NCBI GenBank assembly: GCA_020633495.1
Contig: JACKDR010000001.1
Location: forward strand, 248,001-312,000
DNA: 64,000 nt
Source: Kofleriaceae bacterium
GTDB lineage: Bacteria; Myxococcota_A; Polyangia; Haliangiales; Haliangiaceae
Reading direction: 5' to 3'
Of this stretch, positions 1 to 8,526 are shown in pieces (positions within the stretch are counted from its first letter, which is position 1; every line of letters starts with the position of its first letter). The translations under genes were made by a program, and so were the position numbers. The notes under the pieces are model-generated. The model ran no database searches, had not been told where the DNA came from, and saw nothing but the letters and a program-made list of their open reading frames with translations.

Positions 1-857
1 ACGCCGTGGACGTCGCCGCGATCGCGCGGCGACGGCAGCAACGCCACGACCGCGTCGAGCAGCGGCTGGACGCCGACGTCCTTGTACGCGGCGCCGCACG
101 CGACGGGTACCACGCGACCGGCCAGGGTCGCGCGGCGCAGCGCCGCCCACAGCGTCGCCGAGGTGACCTCGCGGCCCTCGATCAGGGCCTCGAGGACCGC
201 GGGATCCTCGTCGGCGCAGGCGTCGAGGAGGCGCTCGCGCGCCGCCATCAGGTTGTCAGAGAGCTCGGTCGCCGGCCGGCGCTGATCGCCGCCGCCGGGA
301 TCCCAGCGCCGCTCCTCGAGCGCGACCAGATCGATCACGCCGACGAGGACGCCGTCGACCACGTGCGGCCACGTCACCGCCACCGCGCGCGCGCCGAGGC
401 GCGCGTCGACCTCGCGCAGACAGCGCGCCAGGTCGGCCCCGGGGCGGTCCAGCTTGTTGACGAACACCAGGCGCGGCACGCCGTGGCGATCGGCCTGGCG
501 CCACACCGTCTCGGTCTGGGCCTCGACCCCGGAGACCGCGTCGAGCACGACGACCGCGCCGTCGAGGACGCGGAGCGAGCGCTCGACCTCGATCGTGAAG
601 TCGGCGTGGCCCGGGGTGTCGATCAGGTGGAGGCGGTGGTCGCGCCAGTCGCAGCTCACCGCCGCCGCCATGATCGTGATGCCCTTGGCCTGCTCGATCG
701 GGTGGTGGTCGGTGTGGGCGGTGCCGTCGTGGACCTCGCCGGCGGCGTGGATGCGACCGGTGAACAGCAGGACCCGCTCGGTGAGCGTGGTCTTGCCGGC
801 GTCGACGTGGGCGATGATGCCGAGGTTGCGGATGCGTTCGATGGGTAAGCGGGTCAT
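1..857 (-). CDS. Elongation factor G-like GTPase, 5' part (truncated by window edge)
   Basis: About 285 N-terminal codons of an EF-G-type translational GTPase are visible; the rest lies beyond the window start. The G motifs read in order AHVDAGKTT (G1/P-loop), KGITI (G2), DTPGHADF (G3) and NKLD (G4), the set of a ribosomal translocase that hydrolyses GTP in the cytoplasm. The ATG at 857 gives a start MTRLPIERIRNLGII, and GGAG lies about 7 nt upstream. Switch I has AKGITI followed by MAAAVSCDW. Housekeeping EF-G usually has ERGITI followed by TSAATT, so this may be a secondary EF-G (fusA2-like) rather than the str-operon copy. No ribosomal protein genes are beside it, which agrees. The GTPase call is certain; the subtype is an inference. 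Confidence 0.9.
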   Translation of the reverse strand, partial: MTRLPIERIRNLGIIAHVDAGKTTLTERVLLFTGRIHAAGEVHDGTAHTDHHPIEQAKGITIMAAAVSCDWRDHRLHLIDTPGHADFTIEVERSLRVLDGAVVVLDAVSGVEAQTETVWRQADRHGVPRLVFVNKLDRPGADLARCLREVDARLGARAVAVTWPHVVDGVLVGVIDLVALEERRWDPGGGDQRRPATELSDNLMAARERLLDACADEDPAVLEALIEGREVTSATLWAALRRATLAGRVVPVACGAAYKDVGVQPLLDAVVALLPSPRDRGDVHG

Positions 858-1012
858 GACGATCTCCGGGCAGACGGATGCCGTCCCGCCGAGCCGGCAG
901 GGCTCGCGCGGTCGCGGGGCGGCGTGGGGTGTGCGGCGCGCGCGGCGAGGCCGCGGCGCGTCACCCGCGTCGGCGCATCCCCGGCGTCACGGCACGCGAC
1001 CGCGACGCGAGG

Positions 1013-1147
1013 TCAGGACAGCGCCGGCGCGGGTGCGCCAGTCGCCGGCGTGAAGCACAGCTGCGCGTAGTCGCACGTGCGGACGCACGCGCGCTCGGCG
1101 GAGGCGAGCCGCCGATCGAACCGCGAGATGTGCCGTGACCACGTCAT
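1013..1147 (-). CDS. Candidate 44-residue Cys-containing small protein
   Basis: A short open frame upstream of, and co-oriented with, the EF-G-like gene. Its 44 codons end in G or C in about nine of ten cases, as real genes here do, although that bias alone is weak proof at this GC. The product has the pattern C-x3-C-x5-C (CVRTCDYAQLC) in its middle and a Pro/Ala-rich end. A perfect TTGACA lies 37 nt before the ATG on the same strand. No family is recognised. It could be a small metal-binding or leader peptide, or a chance frame in the 5' leader of the EF-G-like gene. Confidence 0.35.
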   Translation of the reverse strand: MTWSRHISRFDRRLASAERACVRTCDYAQLCFTPATGAPAPALS

Positions 1148-1159
1148 GGGCCTGGGGTG

Positions 1160-1189
1160 CAAATAGGGCATGCTCGACGCGGTTGTCAA
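1160..1189 (-). promoter_or_regulatory. Possible sigma-70 promoter (TTGACA -35) for the small ORF and EF-G-like gene
   Basis: Reading leftward, TTGACA (1189-1184) is followed after 18 nt by TATTTG (1165-1160). The -35 is perfect, rare at this GC content; the -10 matches only in its first three bases. It faces the small ORF at 1147 and the EF-G-like gene at 857. Confidence 0.4.
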
Positions 1190-1249
1190 CGCCGACCTCG
1201 CAGCGCCGCGTGGTTGCTGGGAAACCGACGACGCACACTGGTGTCCAAC

Positions 1250-1834
1250 ATGGTGATGAAGCCGCACGCCTCCCTGCCCGCCCCCATCGCCGGCGCCGCC
1301 GCCGTCGTGATCGCCCTCGCCCTCGCGGCCTGCCCCGGCCCGGGGGCGCCCGGCGGCGCCGCGACCGCACCACCCGCGCCCGCCGCGCCGTCCAACCACG
1401 GCGGCGATCCCGACAGCCACACCCTGCTGGCCAGCCTGAGCCGCGGCGCCTGCTACGGCTGGTGCCCGGTCTACGAGGTGCGCGTCTACGCCGACGGCTC
1501 GGTCGAGTACCACGGCGACGACTTCGTCAAGGTCCAGGGCGACGCCACCGCGACCCTGGCCCCGGATCAGCGCAAGGCCATCGAGGAGCTGTTCATGGGC
1601 CACGGCTACTTCGACCTCGCCGACGCCTACACCGACGTCGACTGGACCGACGCGCCGTCGTCGACGACGTCGTTCCACCTCGACGGCCGCGACAAGACGA
1701 TCCGTCACTACCACGGCGACCAGGACGCGCCCGCCGCGCTGTCCGAGATCGAGGACGGCCTCGACCAGATCGTCGGCATCGAGCGCTGGATCGGCACCGA
1801 GCAGGAGCGCCGCGACCACAAGGGCCGCTGGTAG
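1250..1834 (+). CDS. DUF6438-type lipoprotein
   Basis: A 194-residue predicted lipoprotein: hydrophobic signal ending in ALAAC, then a Pro/Ala linker and one compact domain. That domain has the arrangement of DUF6438 proteins: SRGACYGWCPVYEVRVYADG, then a Tyr/Gly strand, and a conserved helix around LAPDQRKAIEELF. The function of the family is not known. The Cys pair in GACYGWCPVY is typical of it. ATG codons at 1250 and 1256 are both possible, and the second gives a more usual n-region (MKPHAS). There is no clear ribosome site. It stands alone between the divergent EF-G-like gene and a convergent beta-lactamase-like gene. Confidence 0.75.
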   Translation: MVMKPHASLPAPIAGAAAVVIALALAACPGPGAPGGAATAPPAPAAPSNHGGDPDSHTLLASLSRGACYGWCPVYEVRVYADGSVEYHGDDFVKVQGDATATLAPDQRKAIEELFMGHGYFDLADAYTDVDWTDAPSSTTSFHLDGRDKTIRHYHGDQDAPAALSEIEDGLDQIVGIERWIGTEQERRDHKGRW

Positions 1835-1855
1835 CGCCCGGCCGGGGCGGCGCGG

Positions 1856-3916
1856 CTACTTCGCGACCGGCGCGAAGGTGTAGACGTGCTGCCCGGCGTC
1901 GAGGATGAGCGGCGCGCGGCCGTCGTCGCCCGGCTCGCCGGGGCGCAAGGTCAGGCCGGCCAGCGGCGCGCGGGTCGTGATCAGCTGTGACACGCCGTCC
2001 TTGCCGACCAGCTGGGTGACCTCGCTCTGCCACTCGCCGGCGTCGAGGAGGAAGACCTTGCCCTTGCGCGTGATCTCGATGCGCCCGAGCCCGGGATCGA
2101 CGTAGGCGCCCAGGCGCGCGGTCAGCCAGGCGTCATCGGGCGGCTCGGGCAGCTGCGTCTTCAGGTCGGCGAGGGACTCGCGCTGGCGATCCAGCGCCGC
2201 GTGCAGCTCGTCGCTGGCGCGGGCCTCACCGTCGAAGGCGATCTCGAGGAAGCGGCGCCGCACCGCGCCGCGGTAGGCGTTGGCGCCGCCGCCGTTGGTC
2301 AGGAGCACGACGCCGACGTCCTGCTCCGGCAGCATGAACATGTCGGCGGTGAAGCCGAGGGTGTTGCCGCCGTGGTGGACGATCTGCACGCCATGGTCGT
2401 TGGACAGGAACAGGCCGAGCCCGTAGCTGTCGTCGTCGTTGATCTTGACCTGCGGCTCGCGCCGGTGCAGCAGGTTGGCCTCGGTGACCAGCTGCTTGCC
2501 GTCGGGCGTCTTGCCGCGCGCCAGCTCGAGCTCCATGAACCGGGCCATGTCGCGCACGCTCGACCACGCGGCGCCGGCCGGGCGGAGCGGCACCAGCGCG
2601 GTCTCGGCCGCGACCGGGATCGCGCCGTACTCGAGCGTCAGGCCGCGGCTGTGCGGCCCCGCGTGATCCGCCTTGGCGACCTTCTTGAAGTCGAACGTCG
2701 TCGACTTCATCCCGAGCGGCTTGAACACCAGCGTCGCCATCGCGTCGTCGTAGGCGGGCCCGAGCTTCTTCTTGGGCGCCCACGCGTGGGCGCCGACGTA
2801 GCCGCCCGTCGCGACCAGCAGGTTGGAGTACTGGAAGGTCTCGCCGAAGCCGGTGGTCGGCACCATCGTCTTCATGCTGGCGAGGCGACGCTCGGCGTCC
2901 CAGCCCGCGTACTCGAAGATGAACTCGAGATCCTGGCGCGGCATGCCGGTGCACGCGCAGATCGTGTGGTGCAGCTGCAGCTGCTGGGTCATCGCGGCGT
3001 CGCCGAGCGCGAAGTCGGGCAGGACGTCGGTCACCGGCGTGTCCCAGGCCAGCTTGCCCTGGTCGACCAGCCTCGCCAGCATCAGCGTGGTCAGCGACTT
3101 GGTCGTCGAGCCGATCATGAACAGCGTCGAGGGATCGACCTTGTCCTTCTTGCCGAGAACCCGCACGCCGTGGCCGGCCTCGAGCACGATCTTGCCGCCG
3201 TGTACCACCGCGATGGCCGCGCCGGGGACGCCGGCGAGCTGCCGCGCGTCCTCGACGAAGGCGTCGAACCGGGCGAGGTGGTCGGCGTCGAGGTTGGCGG
3301 GCTTGCCGGCGAACGACTCCTGGTCGACCCCCGGCACCTTCATGTCGAGGATGAGCGAGCCCAGCTGGGCGCCGCGGCGATCGATCGCGGCCTGCTCGCC
3401 CTGGATCAGCACGATGTGCCAGACGGTGCCCTTGCGGCGCGCCACCGCCACCACGTCGCGGTGCTCGGCGGCGGGCGTGACGTAGATGATCTGGGCCACC
3501 TGGTCCCAGCCGTCGGTCGCCGGCAGGTCCACGGCCTGGTCGACCGCGAGCGAGAACGCGGGATCGACGACCAGCCAGGCGGCGGCGACCGCGGCGTCGC
3601 GATCCTTGGCCTCGAGCGCGAGCAGCGCCACGTGCAGGTCGCGCTCGGGATCGTCGACGCGCACCACGCCAGCGGCCTCGGCGACGAACCACGCGGCCGG
3701 GATCGTGACGATGGCCTGCCACGACGTCGTGATCGGGGTGTCGGCGTCGACCTGACGGTACGTCGGCCCCGCCGGCGTCACCGGCGGCGCGTCGACATCG
3801 GCGACGGGCGCGACCGGCGTCGGGTCGACCGGGCGCGGCGAGGTGCCGCCGCCACACGAGATCAACAGGGCGGCCAGCCCGAGGGCGGTCGTGCGACGCG
3901 CTGGGTGCGTGTTCAT
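1856..3916 (-). CDS. Serine hydrolase, class C beta-lactamase/DD-peptidase-like lipoprotein
   Basis: 686 residues. The N-terminus has a signal and lipobox (LLISC) and then about 190 residues without a recognised domain. A beta-lactamase (AmpC/esterase EstB type) domain spans roughly residues 212-560. Its catalytic set is visible: S270-T-T-K273 (SxxK nucleophile and base), Y363-S-N365 (YxN) and H514-H-G-G (the KTG-box equivalent HxG). Such proteins are envelope-anchored serine hydrolases with peptidase or esterase activity; true beta-lactam resistance is not implied. The N-terminal extension and about 110 trailing residues make it longer than the usual 350-450. It is a single gene facing the DUF6438 lipoprotein tail to tail. 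Confidence 0.9.
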   Translation of the reverse strand: MNTHPARRTTALGLAALLISCGGGTSPRPVDPTPVAPVADVDAPPVTPAGPTYRQVDADTPITTSWQAIVTIPAAWFVAEAAGVVRVDDPERDLHVALLALEAKDRDAAVAAAWLVVDPAFSLAVDQAVDLPATDGWDQVAQIIYVTPAAEHRDVVAVARRKGTVWHIVLIQGEQAAIDRRGAQLGSLILDMKVPGVDQESFAGKPANLDADHLARFDAFVEDARQLAGVPGAAIAVVHGGKIVLEAGHGVRVLGKKDKVDPSTLFMIGSTTKSLTTLMLARLVDQGKLAWDTPVTDVLPDFALGDAAMTQQLQLHHTICACTGMPRQDLEFIFEYAGWDAERRLASMKTMVPTTGFGETFQYSNLLVATGGYVGAHAWAPKKKLGPAYDDAMATLVFKPLGMKSTTFDFKKVAKADHAGPHSRGLTLEYGAIPVAAETALVPLRPAGAAWSSVRDMARFMELELARGKTPDGKQLVTEANLLHRREPQVKINDDDSYGLGLFLSNDHGVQIVHHGGNTLGFTADMFMLPEQDVGVVLLTNGGGANAYRGAVRRRFLEIAFDGEARASDELHAALDRQRESLADLKTQLPEPPDDAWLTARLGAYVDPGLGRIEITRKGKVFLLDAGEWQSEVTQLVGKDGVSQLITTRAPLAGLTLRPGEPGDDGRAPLILDAGQHVYTFAPVAK

Positions 3917-3977
3917 GCGCAGTCATCCAACGGATCGGTCACGCCGTCAAGGCGACGGTCAGGGCGCGCCGGTCGTG

Positions 3978-3983
3978 TACGCT
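3978..3983 (+). promoter_or_regulatory. -10-like hexamer TACGCT, 9 nt before start at 3993
   Basis: TAnnnT-type hexamer very close to the start codon, with no Shine-Dalgarno sequence between. This suggests a leaderless or near-leaderless mRNA. No convincing -35 is visible. Confidence 0.5.
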
Positions 3984-3992
3984 GCGCTCCAG

Positions 3993-4502
3993 ATGATGCC
4001 CTCCATGAAGACGTCCGCGAGCGTGCTCGCGATCGCCCTGCTCGCCGCCACCGCGGCGTGCACCTCCTCGACGCCCGCCGCGGCCCCGGCGCACCCGGGC
4101 GACGGCACGACGCTCGCCGTCGGCGGCGCCGCGGATCCGACGCCGACCGGGCCGACCTGCGACGACGCCGGCCGCCACGCCGCCGAGCTCAGCGCCGAGG
4201 ATGGCGAGCTCACGCCGGCCGAGCTCGACGCCCTGCACAGCGCGGTGACCTCCGCCTGCCAGGAGGACGCCTGGTCGGCCGAGCTGATCCGGTGCCTCGC
4301 CGAGGCCACCCCCCAGGGCAGCAACGACTGCGCGGCCAACCTGTCCGAGGCGCAGCAGAACGGGCTCATGCGCCGGATGATGCCGATCATCCAGAACCAC
4401 GTCCCCGCCGCCGGCGCCACCGGCGCCTCGGACGACATGGAAGGTGGCACCGGCACCCGCAAGACCGAGGAGGCCGCCGATCCCTGCGAGGGCGGCGAGT
4501 AG
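3993..4502 (+). CDS. Small lipoprotein, paralog A of a four-Cys family
   Basis: 169 residues (from 3993; starts at 3996 and 4005 also possible). Signal and lipobox ATAAC, a Thr/Pro/Ala linker, then a helical domain with GPTCDDAG, a central ACQEDAWSAELIRC segment and a downstream NDC ahead of LSEAQQNG. The C-terminus is acidic and ends PCEGGE. It aligns along its length with the neighbour at 4617-5114 and more loosely with the product at 44376-44801, so this is a local paralogous family. Two intramolecular disulfides are likely in the mature domain (inference). Function unknown. The start at 3993 is favoured because the hexamer-to-ATG spacing is identical to that of paralog B. Confidence 0.8.
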   Translation: MMPSMKTSASVLAIALLAATAACTSSTPAAAPAHPGDGTTLAVGGAADPTPTGPTCDDAGRHAAELSAEDGELTPAELDALHSAVTSACQEDAWSAELIRCLAEATPQGSNDCAANLSEAQQNGLMRRMMPIIQNHVPAAGATGASDDMEGGTGTRKTEEAADPCEGGE

Positions 4503-4601
4503 CCCGCGACGGCGCCGTCGCCGCCTGTCGTCGGGCCCTGAAGGGCCGTACGCGCGCCATCGTGGGGATCACGGCGCACGGCACCGCCGCGTGCCCTCGT
4601 G

Positions 4602-4607
4602 TACGAT
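4602..4607 (+). promoter_or_regulatory. -10-like hexamer TACGAT, 9 nt before start at 4617
   Basis: Same position relative to the ATG as at paralog A (N9). GTGTAC precedes the start in both copies, so the promoter was duplicated with the gene. Confidence 0.5.
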
Positions 4608-4616
4608 CCTCGGCAG

Positions 4617-5114
4617 ATGCCGCACGCTTCGCAGCCGTTCCCGTCCACGCTCACGCTCGCCCTGATCGCCGCGGCCGCCGCCGCGGCGGGCTGCGCCACC
4701 CGGTCCGCCGCCGCGCCGCGCGGGCCCGGTGACGCCGCCGGTGGAGGCGCGACGGCGAACGCCGGCCCGACCTGCGACGACGCCGGCCGCAACGCCGCGG
4801 CGCAGACCGGCAAGACCGACACGACCGGCATGTCGATGGACCAGCTCGACGCCGTCGGCGTCGCGGTCGCGACGGCGTGCGCCGAGGACGGCTGGTCCGC
4901 GGACCAGATCCGGTGCATGGCCGAGGCCACCGCCGACGGCGGCACGGCGTGCTTCGACAAGCTGTCGGAGGCGCAGCGGAACGGGCTGGTCGAGCGGATG
5001 ATGCCGATCTACGACGGCCACGGGGCCCCGGCCGGCGCCGACGGCGACGTCGACGCCGAGAGCGAGGACGCGGCCGACGACCTCGCGTCCGATCCCTGCG
5101 AGGGCGGCGAGTAG
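4617..5114 (+). CDS. Small lipoprotein, paralog B of a four-Cys family
   Basis: 165 residues. Signal with lipobox AAAGC, linker, then the same domain as its upstream neighbour: GPTCDDAGRNAA, CAEDGWSADQIRCMAEA, ACFDKLSEAQRNG and RMMPI, with an acidic tail ending PCEGGE. The spacing of the four non-lipobox Cys residues is shared with paralog A. The arrangement is a tandem duplication that includes the promoter-proximal sequence. It is presumably exported and membrane-anchored; no catalytic motif is seen. Nothing ties it to a known family. It is likely transcribed alone, since it has its own -10-like element and follows paralog A by 114 nt. Confidence 0.8.
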   Translation: MPHASQPFPSTLTLALIAAAAAAAGCATRSAAAPRGPGDAAGGGATANAGPTCDDAGRNAAAQTGKTDTTGMSMDQLDAVGVAVATACAEDGWSADQIRCMAEATADGGTACFDKLSEAQRNGLVERMMPIYDGHGAPAGADGDVDAESEDAADDLASDPCEGGE

Positions 5115-5186
5115 TCGCCGCGGCGCACGCCACGGCGCGGAGGGCTCGCAGCGCCTGCACGGCGACCGCCTGGCGCAGACGCGCGC

Positions 5187-6524
5187 TCAGTCGACGACGT
5201 CGAGCGGGCGCGCCCGGAGCGCCCGCTGCGACAGCCCGTGCTGATGGACCTGGTACCGCCAGCCGAGATCGCCGATGAGCCGGTAGGCGACGTCGGGCAG
5301 CGGCGAGCGCGCCATCAGCCGCAGCGCTGCGCCCGGGACGACGTCGCCGCCGGCCAGCGGCGTCGCCGCGGCGACCAGCGCCTGGTGGACGTGCGCGGCC
5401 GGCCCGTGCTGCTCGTCGAGCGGGACGTCGGGCTTGACCACGCCGCCGCCGCCGAGCGGCAGGCCGCCGGCCCAGTGGTAGCGGGCCTGGGTCGCGAAGT
5501 GGTGCGCGATCCGCATCGCGGTGCGGGTCTGCTCGGGCTCCGGGAAGCCGCAGTTCACGACCGCCACGAAGCGCGCCGGCGGCGCGCTCGCGGCGCGCTC
5601 GCGGGCGACCAGCTCGAGCGCGTGGGTGGCCAGCGCCGGCAGCGCGTCGACGTACAGCGGCGTCACCATCACGAACAGATCGGCGTCGGCGATCGAGCGC
5701 GCGGCGGCGCGGGCGCGCCCGCGGTCGTGGATGAACTCGGTGGCGAAGTGCAGCTCGGCCTCGACGCCCTGGCACTGCAGCAGATCGCCGAGGTCGCGGG
5801 CGATCCGCTCGGACGCGCTGGTGCCCTTGATCTTGGCGCTGCCGACGACGAGCGCGACCCGGCGGGTCGGCACCGGCGGATCGAGCAGTGGCGTCGGGCG
5901 GGCCGCGACGAACAGCGCGTCGCGCAGCGGATCGCGGCCGTGGATCGACGTCCCGGGGCGGGTCTCGGAGGCGAGCATGGCGCGGATCGCGGCGGGCCAG
6001 TCGTCGCGCGCGGTGTCGTCGACGACCGCGGAGCCGACCCGCGCCGCGAGCATGTTGAGCGCGTTGGCGTCGGCGAGGTCGTGCCAGGTCCGCGCCTGCG
6101 CCAGATCCGGCGCCGGCAGCCAGCCGAGCGCGTAGAGGTCGGCGGCGTGGTCGTAGCGGTGGCCGTGGTGGGTCAGCCCGGCGCGCTTCTCGAAGAACGG
6201 CGTCAGCAGGCAGATCAGCCGGTCCTGGGCCCGCTTGAGCGTGTAGCCGTGACCGCCGAACGTCACCGCGTCGAGCAGCACGACGCGATCGGCGTCGTGG
6301 ATCGCGCGCACGATGTCCTGCTCGGCGTCGTGCGCCCGGCACACCCCCGGGGTCTTGACCCAGCAGTCGAACTCCCCCTGGCAGTACGCCAGCTCCAGCG
6401 CGGCGAGCTCGAAGGTGCGGACCTCGCCGGGCCACACCCAGCGCAGCTCGTCCTCGAGCACGGCGCCCAGCGCCTGCAACGATGGCGTGGCCGCCGAGGC
6501 GGCCGACAGGATCACGGTGCCCAT
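5187..6524 (-). CDS. Tandem flavodoxin-like / FMN reductase-type protein
   Basis: 445 residues from ATG 6524. Two flavodoxin-fold segments are apparent. The first, about residues 1-120, starts TVILSAASAATPSLQ and has the pattern CQGEFDCWVKTPGVC seen in iron-sulfur-flavoprotein-like members of the FMN_red family. The second, from about 255, starts VALVVGSAKIKGTSASERI with DLFVMVTPLYVDALPA. Such proteins bind FMN and move electrons from NAD(P)H or ferredoxin in the cytoplasm; usual members have one domain of 180-250 residues, so this is a duplication. It lies downstream of and on the same strand as the Rieske-P450 gene (gap 211 nt), so a role in supplying electrons is possible but unproven. Confidence 0.7.
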   Translation of the reverse strand: MGTVILSAASAATPSLQALGAVLEDELRWVWPGEVRTFELAALELAYCQGEFDCWVKTPGVCRAHDAEQDIVRAIHDADRVVLLDAVTFGGHGYTLKRAQDRLICLLTPFFEKRAGLTHHGHRYDHAADLYALGWLPAPDLAQARTWHDLADANALNMLAARVGSAVVDDTARDDWPAAIRAMLASETRPGTSIHGRDPLRDALFVAARPTPLLDPPVPTRRVALVVGSAKIKGTSASERIARDLGDLLQCQGVEAELHFATEFIHDRGRARAAARSIADADLFVMVTPLYVDALPALATHALELVARERAASAPPARFVAVVNCGFPEPEQTRTAMRIAHHFATQARYHWAGGLPLGGGGVVKPDVPLDEQHGPAAHVHQALVAAATPLAGGDVVPGAALRLMARSPLPDVAYRLIGDLGWRYQVHQHGLSQRALRARPLDVVD

Positions 6525-6735
6525 GGCCGGTCCAGAAGCACCATCCGTGCCGGCGGGCGCCCGGTGACGGCCGCGTCGCAGCCGGTCCGGCGACGCAAGT
6601 CCTGCGACGGCCAGCGATATCCGCGACCTCGCGGCGGGGCCGCGCGCCGGGGCGGCGGCGCGCCGAGCGGATCGCGTCAACTCTGCGGAACCGGCCGCGC
6701 GGCGCGACAAGGCTGCGCGGGGCCGCCGCCGCGGC

Positions 6736-8526
6736 TCACGCCGCCGGCGGCCGGCGGTGCATGCGGACCCGGATGCCGACAGGGGACACGGTGAAGGAGA
6801 ACTTCTCGTGGACGGCGTCGGCGGCGCCGACCCGGGTGACGTCGAAGGCCTGGTAGACGGTGGCGAGGACGACCCGCATCTCGACCAGGGCCAGGGTCCG
6901 GCCCGGGCAGATCCGCGGCCCCGAGCCGAACGGCATGTGGACCGACGGGGCGTGGGCGCCGGGACCGCGCTCGGCGTCGAGCCAGCGCGCCGGGCGGAAC
7001 GCGGCGGCGTCGGCGAAGTTGGCGTCGTCGACGGCGGCGGGGCGGATCAGGCCGGCGACGTTGGTGCCGGCCGGCAGCTCGAGGTCGCCGAGCACGACGT
7101 CGTGGTTGGCCTCGACGAACATCGACGGTGCCACCGGGTGCAGGCGCATCGCCTCCTGGGCGACGCCGGTGATCCGGTGCAGGCGGTTGGCGGTGTCGAG
7201 GTCGGCCGGGACCGCGGCGTCGCCGGCGACCGCGGCGATCTCGGCGCGGACCGCCGCGACCTCGTCGGGCAGGTCGATCAGGTGGTGGACCGCCCACGCC
7301 AGCGTGTTGGCGGTAGTGTCCTCACCGGCGAGCAGCATCGTGACCAGGTTGCCGAAGATGACGTCGTCGTCGAACGGCGCGCCGTCGTCGTCGCGCGCCG
7401 CCAGCATGGCCTCGAGGAAGTTGGCGGGCCGCGCCGCCCGCGCCGGCTCGGCGGCCAGCGCGGCGCGCGCCGCCACCACCAGCTCGCCGAGCCACGCCCG
7501 CAGCGCCGCGACCGCGCGATCGGTGCGACGGTCGGAGGGCATGCGCAGGACCCGCCACCACGGCACCACCGAGTTGAGGCGACGCGCGAAGGTCGGGAAG
7601 AACCGCTCGAGGTGACGCTGGATGACGTCGCGGCCGCCGCCGAGGGTGTCGACGTCGTGGCCGAACACCAGCAGGGTCGTGACGTCGACGGTGAACCGCA
7701 TGAGATCGTCGAGCAGGTCGATCTCGGCGCCGGCGTCGGCGGCGCGCTCCCAGCGGGCGCGCAGGTTGCCGGCGACCCGGTGCAGCGTCGGGTAGAACGT
7801 CCGCAGGTGCTTCTGCGACAGCGCGCCCATCGCCAGCTTGCGCTGCGGCCGCCACGCCTTGCCCTCGGCGGAGAACACGCCGGCGACCCCGAGCTCGGCG
7901 AAGATCGGCTCGACCCGGCCGTCGCGGCGGAACGCCTCGGGCCGCTCGCGCAGGGTCTGCTCGATCAGCGCGGTGTCGGTGGTCACGACCATGTCGCGGC
8001 TGCCCAGCTTGAGCCGGTACAGCGGGCCGTACTCGCGGGCCCAGGCCTCGAGCTGCAGGTGCAACCGGTCCAGATCGATCTGCAGCGCGTTGCCCAAGAG
8101 CGGCAGGCCGCGCGGCCCGGGCAGATCCGCCAGCCGGCGCCGCGGCGGTGCCGCCTCGACCCGGGCCAGCGCCGACAGATCGGCCCACACCGCGCCGTCG
8201 CGCTCCTCGACCGGGCACGCGCGCAGGCACTGCGGGCCACCGTCGCGCTGCCCGGTGGCGGCGTCGAACCGCCAGCGGTGGTTGCGGCACACCAGCGCGC
8301 CGCCGTCGAGCTCGCCCTCGCCGAGCAGCGCGCCCTGGTGCGGGCACAGGCCCTCGAAGACCCGCAGCGCGCCGCCGGCGCGCACGATCACGACGTCGAC
8401 GCCGTCGGCCGCGGCGGCGAACGGCCCGTCACCGGCGACCTCGTCGGTGCTGGCCAGCCGCGACCAGCGCGCGCGGTCGTCATCGGCGGTCGCGGCGGCG
8501 GCGGCGGGGCGCGCGGGCGTGCTCAT
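6736..8526 (-). CDS. Rieske [2Fe-2S] domain-cytochrome P450 fusion monooxygenase
   Basis: 596 residues. Residues about 20-118 form a Rieske-type ferredoxin domain with C61-x-H63 and C80-x2-H83 as cluster ligands. Residues about 130-590 are a P450 with proline-rich hinge (PGPRGLPLLGN), I-helix A400-G-E-D-T-T405, ExxR E458-A-M-R461 and heme ligand C540 in FGSGPRICPG. The predicted reaction is heme-dependent monooxygenation fed by a fused iron-sulfur domain. Plain P450s are about 400-450 residues, so the N-terminal addition is genuine and in frame with no internal stop. The ATG at 8526 shares its A with the TGA of the upstream permease gene (TGATG), implying translational coupling. Substrate unknown. 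The domain calls are strong; the electron path is inference. Confidence 0.9.
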   Translation of the reverse strand: MSTPARPAAAAATADDDRARWSRLASTDEVAGDGPFAAAADGVDVVIVRAGGALRVFEGLCPHQGALLGEGELDGGALVCRNHRWRFDAATGQRDGGPQCLRACPVEERDGAVWADLSALARVEAAPPRRRLADLPGPRGLPLLGNALQIDLDRLHLQLEAWAREYGPLYRLKLGSRDMVVTTDTALIEQTLRERPEAFRRDGRVEPIFAELGVAGVFSAEGKAWRPQRKLAMGALSQKHLRTFYPTLHRVAGNLRARWERAADAGAEIDLLDDLMRFTVDVTTLLVFGHDVDTLGGGRDVIQRHLERFFPTFARRLNSVVPWWRVLRMPSDRRTDRAVAALRAWLGELVVAARAALAAEPARAARPANFLEAMLAARDDDGAPFDDDVIFGNLVTMLLAGEDTTANTLAWAVHHLIDLPDEVAAVRAEIAAVAGDAAVPADLDTANRLHRITGVAQEAMRLHPVAPSMFVEANHDVVLGDLELPAGTNVAGLIRPAAVDDANFADAAAFRPARWLDAERGPGAHAPSVHMPFGSGPRICPGRTLALVEMRVVLATVYQAFDVTRVGAADAVHEKFSFTVSPVGIRVRMHRRPPAA

